Below, one piece after another: positions 58,981 through 64,000 of a stretch of 64,000 bases of DNA; the stretch's first letter is position 1, and each line of letters opens with the position of its first letter. Source of the stretch: an uncultured Rhodospirillaceae bacterium (GTDB lineage Bacteria > Pseudomonadota > Alphaproteobacteria > Rhodospirillales > Magnetospirillaceae); contig CALABS010000044.1 of assembly GCA_937887565.1 (NCBI GenBank), forward strand, positions 62,001 through 126,000, in the 5' to 3' direction. Below the pieces are notes generated by a model, which was not told the origin of the DNA, searched no databases, and was given only the letters and a program-made list of their open reading frames with translations. The translations under genes and the position numbers were made by a program.

Positions 58981-59688
58981 TCACTTCACGCCCAGGGTGG
59001 CCAGGGCGAGATTGGTTTCCGCCGCCTCGCGAAGAAGCCTGTGGGCATCGTCGACCATGGCCCGCAACTGCTCGACCGGCGTCCGCATGGTGTCGGCGAC
59101 CGCCTGCAGCTCGCGTTCGAAGGGGCCGGCCGAGGTGGCCTCGATGGCGATGTTGGCGGTGATGATCTCGACCTGGATCGTCACCTCGCGCACCGAGCGA
59201 ACCGCGTCCACCAGCAGCTGATGGGTGCGCGTGAGGCCGGAAGCGGCGGCGGACAGCGCCGTCAGGCGGGACGCGCGGGCCCTTCCCAGGGCGATCAGCG
59301 GGTCCTCGGCGCCCGGGGCGGCGACGTGTCCGGCGGCCTGCACGCGGGCCCCGGCCGCCTCGACCTTCAGGACGTCGGCGGCGGCGCGCAAGACGGTGCC
59401 GGCGAAGCCATAGGTCTGCTTCTTGAGCTCGATCATGCGGGGAACGACCGCCAGCAGGCGCGACACCGATTCGGTGGCGAAGTGGGTCAGCACCCGCACC
59501 GCGCGGCCATGATCGCCGGCCCGCGCCGAGGCGAGTTCGGCGTTCACGGTCAGGATGCGCAGGTCGTCCACCAGCCGGGGAAGGCTGTCGAAGGCGTGGT
59601 AGGCGCCCTGGCAGCGCTCGTGCAGCCGCCGCACATGGCGGTCGAATTCCCCCGCGCTGTCGTGCCACCCCATGCCGTTGGCCGCCAT
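58981..59688 (-). CDS. Small soluble protein with two degenerate MCP-hairpin cores
   Basis: 235 residues, helical, no membrane segment or ligand domain. Two segments resemble the chemoreceptor signalling tip: NAELASARAGDHGRAVRV (near residues 49-66) and NIAIEATSAGPFERELQAVADTM (near 179-201), the counterparts of LNAAIEAARAGE-GRGFAVVA. The protein looks like an internally duplicated, divergent tip. Its gene is cotranscribed with the downstream ODP gene, suggesting an ODP-to-CheA-like signalling partner. Function inferred; ATG start. Confidence 0.65.
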   Translation of the reverse strand: MAANGMGWHDSAGEFDRHVRRLHERCQGAYHAFDSLPRLVDDLRILTVNAELASARAGDHGRAVRVLTHFATESVSRLLAVVPRMIELKKQTYGFAGTVLRAAADVLKVEAAGARVQAAGHVAAPGAEDPLIALGRARASRLTALSAAASGLTRTHQLLVDAVRSVREVTIQVEIITANIAIEATSAGPFERELQAVADTMRTPVEQLRAMVDDAHRLLREAAETNLALATLGVK

Positions 59689-59853
59689 TTCCGAGACCCA
59701 TTCCCCACTCCGTGGACGACGTTAGCAGGGTCCGGGGCGGGGCGGTAGTCTGTGCTTAATTTCCCATTCCCGGGGCGAACGGCGAATTCCGGTCGGATTC
59801 GGGGATGCGGCGAGGTATTTTGCAGGACCTGGCCGGAAGCATGGGAGATCATC

Positions 59854-60321
59854 ATGACGGGTCGCATCGAAGCACGCCTCGCGGAACTGGGGCTGAGCCT
59901 GCCGCCCGCGGCGCCGGCGGTGGCCAACTACGTCCCGTTCGTGGTCGCCGGCACGCTGGTCCATGTGTCGGGACAATTGCCCATGGAGGGGGGCAAGCCG
60001 GCGGTGCTGGGCATCCTCGGCCGCGACGTGACGGTGGAGGAGGGAGCGCGGGCGGCCCGGCTGTGCGGGCTGAACCTGCTGGCCCAGCTCAAGGCGGCCT
60101 GCGACGGCGACCTCGACCGCGTCCGGCGGGTGGTCAAGCTGACGGGATTCGTGGCCTCGACGCCCGACTTCATCGACCAGCCCAAGGTCGTCAACGGCGC
60201 CTCGGACCTGATGGTCGAGGTGCTGGGCGACGCCGGCCGCCATGCCCGTGCCGCCGTCGGCTCGCCGTCCCTGCCGCTGGGCGCGGCGGTGGAGGTCGAC
60301 GGGGTGTTCGAGATTGATTGA
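59854..60321 (+). CDS. RidA/YjgF-family protein
   Basis: 155 residues from the ATG at 59854, set by GRIEARLAELGLSLPPAAPAVANYVPFVVAGTLVHVSGQLPM. The C-terminal half RVVKLTGFVASTPDFIDQPKVVNGASDLMVEVLGDAGRHARAAVGSPSLPLGAAVEVDGVFEI carries the conserved Arg region. This longer subtype (about 155 residues) is related to TdcF-like or Rid2/Rid7 groups; imine deaminase activity is not assured. It ends 3 bp from the convergent diguanylate cyclase gene. Confidence 0.85.
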   Translation: MTGRIEARLAELGLSLPPAAPAVANYVPFVVAGTLVHVSGQLPMEGGKPAVLGILGRDVTVEEGARAARLCGLNLLAQLKAACDGDLDRVRRVVKLTGFVASTPDFIDQPKVVNGASDLMVEVLGDAGRHARAAVGSPSLPLGAAVEVDGVFEID

Positions 60322-60324
60322 CGG

Positions 60325-61533
60325 TTACAGCCGCGCGGGGACGGGGCCGTCGGCCCCGTCGGTCTTGGCGAGCAGGATGTCGCCGACGCCGATGACGCGG
60401 TCCTTGCCGGTCTGCTTGGCGAGGTACATGCGCTGGTCGGCCTTCTCGACCAGGTCGGTCCATTGCTGGCTGCCGTCGGCGACACGCTCGGCGATGCCGA
60501 TGGAGGCGGTGATGGGCCTGCCGTCCGGGCGCATGCCCAATCCCGCCTCGCGCAGGCGGTTGACGGCGATGCGGGCGCCCTCGGGGTCGGTGTTGGGCAT
60601 GATGGCGAGGAATTCCTCGCCGCCCCAGCGGACCAGGATGTCGCCCCGGCGCAACACCCGCCGCAGCGCAGCCGAGGCCGAGCGCAGGGCGTTGTCGCCT
60701 TCCTCGTGGCCGTAGCGGTCGTTGATGGACTTGAAGTTGTCCAGGTCCACGAAGGCGATGGCCAGGGGCGCGTTGGCGCGTAGGGCGGTCAGGAACTGCT
60801 GGACGATCATCTCCTCGCCGACGCGCCGGTTATAGGCGCGGGTCAGGCCGTCATGGGAGGACTGGTCAACCAGTTGGCTCATGAAATGCAGTTGGCTCAT
60901 GCCCGACAGGGTCGCCACGGTCGCCAGCAGCAGCAGCAGCCATTGCGCCCCCAGATGCGAGGCGAACGGCAGCAACTGGTATCCCAGCACGCCGGTCAGC
61001 AGATAGGCCAGCAGCAGCGGGGTGGACAGCAGGATGCCCTCGACCGCCGTGATGGGGAACACCGCCAGGCCGGCCACCATGACGAAGGGAAGGAAGGCGT
61101 AGCCGGCGGCGATCACCTGCTGGGCCGGGTCGGTGATGGCGAACTGCTGCAGGAGCGGATGGCTGATGAGGAAGAAGACGGTCGGAATGGCCAGCAGCCA
61201 CACCAGCCCCCAGCGCGCCACCGTCACGCTGTCGGCGCCGCGATAGGACAGGCACAGCAGGATGAAGGCGATGGAGGCCAGCACCCGCAGCGCCGCCAGG
61301 TACATGCCCAGCGCCGTCTCGAAGATATAGAGATCGACCGGAATCCACAGCGGCGTCAGCACGGCGAAGGTCGCCGCCACCAGCCGCACGCGCGACAGGA
61401 TCAGGAGCGACCGCCGTCGTTGCACGAAGGCCGACTGCCGGGTCGGCATCAGCAGGTCGAAGATCTCGGCCATGGTCATGCCCGCGAAGATGACCGAGAG
61501 TAGCTTCTTCAGCAGCTCCTTCAGAAGGTGCAC
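60325..61533 (-). CDS. Membrane diguanylate cyclase (GGDEF)
   Basis: 402 residues from the GTG at 61533. About five or six membrane helices (residues about 45-200) precede a coiled linker and the GGDEF domain: SHDGLTRAYNRRVGEEMI, FVDLDNFKSINDRYGHEEGDNALRSASAALRRV, active-site RWGGEEFLAIMP. No EAL domain and no obvious RxxD inhibitory site before it. It makes c-di-GMP in response to an unknown membrane signal. An alternative ATG exists ten codons upstream. A polar start with GAGG supports GTG. Confidence 0.88.
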   Translation of the reverse strand: MHLLKELLKKLLSVIFAGMTMAEIFDLLMPTRQSAFVQRRRSLLILSRVRLVAATFAVLTPLWIPVDLYIFETALGMYLAALRVLASIAFILLCLSYRGADSVTVARWGLVWLLAIPTVFFLISHPLLQQFAITDPAQQVIAAGYAFLPFVMVAGLAVFPITAVEGILLSTPLLLAYLLTGVLGYQLLPFASHLGAQWLLLLLATVATLSGMSQLHFMSQLVDQSSHDGLTRAYNRRVGEEMIVQQFLTALRANAPLAIAFVDLDNFKSINDRYGHEEGDNALRSASAALRRVLRRGDILVRWGGEEFLAIMPNTDPEGARIAVNRLREAGLGMRPDGRPITASIGIAERVADGSQQWTDLVEKADQRMYLAKQTGKDRVIGVGDILLAKTDGADGPVPARL

Positions 61534-61700
61534 GTGCCGGTATCCTCGTTCCCCCTGTCCCACCCCGGCAGACGGTAATCGGCGCGCCGGCGGGTTGCAA
61601 GGGGTTTAGCTGCATCGGGGGGCCATCAAATTCTTCCTTTGTCCTGGAACGCTCCGCCCGCTAGAACCGGGGGAACGGACGAAACCGGGGGATCGATTCC

Positions 61701-62138
61701 ATGACCAACGCCGATGACGCGCACGCCCTGGCCCGGGCGGTCGGACAGGCCATGTTCCAGCGCGACAATTCGTCGCGGTTCCTGGGGGTGGAACTCGACG
61801 AGATCGGCCCCGGCCACGCGCGGATGTCCATGACGGTGACCGAGGGAATGCTCAACGGCCTCGGCCTGTGCCACGGCGGCTTCACCTACAAGCTGGCCGA
61901 CGACGCCTTCGCCTACGCGTGCAATTCCTACAATCGGAACGCCGTCGCCTTGTCGTGCTCGATCACCTATCCGGCGGCGGCCCGGCTGGGCGACCGCCTG
62001 ACCGCGACCTGCGAGGAACGCCACCGCAAGGGGCGCAACGGGACCTACGACGTCACCGTGGTCAACCAAGACGGCGAGGTGGTGGCGCTGTTTCGCGGCC
62101 ACTGCCGTGTGATCGACGGCCATGTTCTTGAGGGGTAG
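61701..62138 (+). CDS. PaaI-family acyl-CoA thioesterase
   Basis: A 145-residue hot-dog fold protein. GLCHGGFTYKLADDAFAYACNSYNRNAVALSCSITYPAAARLGDRLTATCEERHRKGRNGTYDVTVVNQDGEVVALFRGHCRVI is typical of PaaI-type hydroxyphenylacetyl-CoA thioesterases. No other phenylacetate genes are nearby, so it may hydrolyse diverse aryl-CoA esters. ATG start. A weak GGTTGCC/GGCAACC repeat lies between it and efp. Confidence 0.85.
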   Translation: MTNADDAHALARAVGQAMFQRDNSSRFLGVELDEIGPGHARMSMTVTEGMLNGLGLCHGGFTYKLADDAFAYACNSYNRNAVALSCSITYPAAARLGDRLTATCEERHRKGRNGTYDVTVVNQDGEVVALFRGHCRVIDGHVLEG

Positions 62139-62159
62139 GGGAGCGGCGGCGTGTCGCCG

Positions 62160-62190
62160 GGTTGCCATATTCCGGGCAACCTGCTAGCTT
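62160..62190 (+). promoter_or_regulatory. Candidate efp promoter with embedded inverted repeat
   Basis: TTGCCA (62162-62167) and TAGCTT (62185-62190) with 17-bp spacing. GGTTGCC (62160-62166) and GGCAACC (62175-62181) are perfect complements across the -35. Start would fall about 30 bp before the efp ATG. Confidence 0.4.
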
Positions 62191-62227
62191 CCGCGCCAAT
62201 TTCCCGACAGCTCTCGGATTCGATTCA

Positions 62228-62791
62228 ATGAAGATCAACGCCAACCTGATCCGTCCCGGCAATATCATCGAGCACAACGGCAGGCAGTGGGCCGTGCTCA
62301 AGATCCAGATCGTGCAGCCTGGGAAGGGAGGCGCCTTCATCACCGTCGAGATGCGCGACATCCGCACCGGCACCAAGACCAACGAGCGCTGGCGCACCGC
62401 CGACACGGTCGAGAAGTGCAACGTCGAGGCCAAGGAGTGCTCGTTCCTGTTCGCCGACGGCGAGCAGTTGACCTTCATGGACCAGGAATCCTTCGAGCAG
62501 TTCTCGGTGCCGTCGGACCTGCTGGGTGATTCCGCCGCCTTCCTGCAGGACGGCATGGTCGTCGAGGTGGACTTCATCGAGGGCTCGCCGGTCTCCGTCA
62601 GCCTGCCCGAGAAGGTGGTGATGACGCTCGCCGAGGCCGATCCGGTGGTGAAGGGCCAGACTGCCTCGTCGTCGTACAAGCCCGCCAAGCTGGAGAACGG
62701 CCTCAAGATCCTGGTGCCGCCGTTCATCGAGCAGGGCGAGAAGATCGTCGTCGCCACCGCCGACTGCACCTACGTCGAGCGCGCCAAGTAA
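62228..62791 (+). CDS. efp: Translation elongation factor P
   Basis: 187 residues. KINANLIRPGNIIEHNGRQWAVLKIQIVQPGKGGAFITVEMRDIRTGTK carries the modified Lys in the PGKGGAF loop, followed by the OB domains. EF-P rescues ribosomes stalled at polyproline. Its neighbour yebC-type protein elsewhere in this window is another stall-relief candidate. The Lys loop matches the type modified by EpmA/B beta-lysylation rather than the Arg type; no modification gene is adjacent. ATG start. Confidence 0.94.
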   Translation: MKINANLIRPGNIIEHNGRQWAVLKIQIVQPGKGGAFITVEMRDIRTGTKTNERWRTADTVEKCNVEAKECSFLFADGEQLTFMDQESFEQFSVPSDLLGDSAAFLQDGMVVEVDFIEGSPVSVSLPEKVVMTLAEADPVVKGQTASSSYKPAKLENGLKILVPPFIEQGEKIVVATADCTYVERAK

Positions 62792-62808
62792 GTTCGTCGC
62801 CGTTTGCT

Positions 62809-62850
62809 GGCCGCTCGCCCGGTGATCCCCGGCGGGCGGCCTTGTTCTTT
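62809..62850 (+). terminator. Intrinsic terminator after efp
   Basis: GGCCGCTCGCCCGG (62809-62822) pairs with CCGGCGGGCGGCC (62829-62841) with minor bulges, followed by TTGTTCTTT. Confidence 0.75.
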
Positions 62851-62870
62851 CCAGAGATGGAGTCCGTGCC

Positions 62871-63668
62871 GTGATCGTCCGTTCCGCCCTTCTCAACGTC
62901 ATGATGGGCGCCGCCCGCAAGGCCGGCCGCGGGCTGATCCGCGACTTCGGCGAGGTCGAGAAGCTGCAGGTGTCCATGAAGGGCACCTCGGACTTCGTGT
63001 CCTCGGCCGATCTCAAGGCCGAGAAGGTGCTGCGCCAGGAGTTGAAGAAGGGCCGCCCCGCCTTCGGCTTCCTGCTCGAGGAGGGCGGCGAGGTCGCCGG
63101 CGAGGACAAGAGCCACCGCTGGATCGTCGATCCCATCGACGGCACCACCAATTTCCTGCACGGCATCCCGCACTTCGCCATCTCCATCGGCCTGGAGCGC
63201 GACGGCGAGATCGTCGCCGGCGTCATCTACGAGCCCATCTCGGACTCCATGTTCCATGCCGAGAAGGGGTCTGGCGCCTATCTCAACGACTGGCGCCTGC
63301 GGGTGTCGGCGCGGCGCAAGCTGGAGGACGCGGTGGTCACCACCGGCATTCCCCATCGGGGACGGCCGGGCCAGGACGTGTTCCTCAAGGAGCTGACCGC
63401 GGTGATGCAGGGCACCGCCGGCGTGCGCCGCTTCGGATCGGCCGCCCTGGATCTGGCCTATGTGGCGGCCGGCCGCTGCGACGCCTATTTCGAATCCGGG
63501 ATCCAGCCGTGGGACATCGCCGCCGGCCTCATCATGGTCAAGGAAGCGGGCGGGTACGTCAGCGACTACGACGGCAAGGGCGAGATGCTGTCCAAGGGGC
63601 AGGTGATCGCCGCCAACGACCACCTTCACGCGCCGCTGGTGGCCCTGCTGCGCAAGGCGCGGGACTGA
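62871..63668 (+). CDS. suhB: Inositol monophosphatase family protein (SuhB-like)
   Basis: 265 residues, GTG start. Metal and substrate motifs: FVSSADLKAE near residue 42, FLLEEGGEVAG, RWIVDPIDGTTNFLHGIPHFAISIGLE with the DPIDGT site, and GIQPWDIAAGLIMVKEAGGYVSDYDG near the C-terminus. It removes phosphate from inositol 1-phosphate or related sugars; SuhB also binds RNA polymerase antitermination complexes. The gene begins 20 bp after the efp terminator. Confidence 0.9.
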   Translation: MIVRSALLNVMMGAARKAGRGLIRDFGEVEKLQVSMKGTSDFVSSADLKAEKVLRQELKKGRPAFGFLLEEGGEVAGEDKSHRWIVDPIDGTTNFLHGIPHFAISIGLERDGEIVAGVIYEPISDSMFHAEKGSGAYLNDWRLRVSARRKLEDAVVTTGIPHRGRPGQDVFLKELTAVMQGTAGVRRFGSAALDLAYVAAGRCDAYFESGIQPWDIAAGLIMVKEAGGYVSDYDGKGEMLSKGQVIAANDHLHAPLVALLRKARD

Positions 63669-63800
63669 GCCGCGACGCGCCCGATATCCTGTGACAAACC
63701 GGCACCACGTGTGACCAATTCGGCATACGAAGGTTGTCGCGTGACTCCGCTTCCGTTAGTCTGGCGGCAGTTTTGGTCAGGATTCGGGGGAAGTGGTCCC

Positions 63801-64000
63801 ATGAAGAGGGCGGCAACGATTGCGCTGGCGCTGGGCGCCGTGATCGGCGCGGGTCTTTCTCCGGCCGCCGCGCAGGTGGTGATCGGCGGCAGCGACCAGC
63901 CCGACGTCCAGGTCAACTGGTCGGTTCTGGAGCGGCTGGGGCCGGCGCCCACCTTGGCGGACATGCTGAAGGCCGACATTCCCGCCACGCCCATGCGCTC
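63801..64000 (+). CDS. Secreted hypothetical protein, truncated by window end
   Basis: 66 codons are visible. Signal peptide (KRAATIALALGAVIGAGLSPAAAQ) is followed by VVIGGSDQPDVQVNWSVLERLGPAPTLADMLKADIPATP. No domain is recognised in what is visible. ATG with GGGGGAAG upstream. The rest lies outside the window. Confidence 0.6.
   Translation, partial: MKRAATIALALGAVIGAGLSPAAAQVVIGGSDQPDVQVNWSVLERLGPAPTLADMLKADIPATPMR

Overview
The window is high-GC DNA (roughly two thirds G+C by eye) from an alphaproteobacterium, most likely of the Rhodospirillales (Magnetospirillum-like). This rests on gene order and gene content: ruvCAB-ybgC-tolQRAB-pal-cpoB-tilS-ftsH in one run, zapA followed by a 6S RNA locus and 5-FCL, a class I PHA synthase, a DhnA-type class I aldolase and many GTG/TTG starts. 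The species assignment is inference; no rRNA gene is present.

Layout. 1-1200: a phage-like fragment (truncated Dam-type methylase, one small ORF, IS21-like end repeats) next to a tRNA-Val(CAC) gene. A 44-bp copy of the 5' half of that tRNA lies 158 bp away, as if left by recombination. 1198-5954: housekeeping genes (LOG-family hydrolase, thiE, class I aldolase, zapA, 6S RNA, 5-FCL, YmdB-like phosphoesterase). 5932-8469: an ECF sigma/NrsF-type anti-sigma pair, divergent from a secreted thioredoxin with a Met/Lys-rich repeat tail and a CcdA protein. A sigma-F-type promoter (GTAACC-N16-CGAA) precedes the thioredoxin gene. 8480-11007: feoAB with a Fur-like operator inside its promoter. 11146-24548: yebC, ruvCAB, the Tol-Pal envelope system, tilS, ftsH and folP. 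24747-27181: rubrerythrin, a heterodisulfide-reductase-like Fe-S protein and DUF3501, a peroxide/redox cluster. 27271-32043: glmM, a nucleotidyltransferase, a fatty acid hydroxylase-like protein, and a membrane protein combining SPW and VKOR-like parts. 32047-36880: a TetR-controlled RND efflux operon with a double operator. 36986-45136: phosphoesterase plus nucleotidyltransferase, PfkB-type kinase, soluble double-PAS chemoreceptor, fructose-6-phosphate aldolase/transaldolase, FliN, PHA synthase. 45216-50173: a DevBCA/LolCD-like exporter, then three secreted peptidoglycan-binding paralogues. 50255-57560: a biotin operon (bioF, alpha/beta hydrolase, bioC, bioD, bioA, each pair overlapping by 4 nt) with divergent bioB. 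57661-64000: an isolated Rieske protein, an oxygen-binding di-iron (ODP) protein paired with a degenerate chemoreceptor-like protein, RidA, a diguanylate cyclase, a PaaI-like thioesterase, efp, suhB, and a truncated secreted protein.

The two most interesting modules are (i) the sigma/anti-sigma locus facing the Met-rich thioredoxin and CcdA, which looks like a reactive-chlorine or oxidant scavenging system in a new arrangement, and (ii) the two-gene ODP plus double-hairpin MCP-like unit, a possible diffusible oxygen/iron input to chemotaxis or another kinase. All functions are read from sequence motifs and neighbourhood; no database search was possible.
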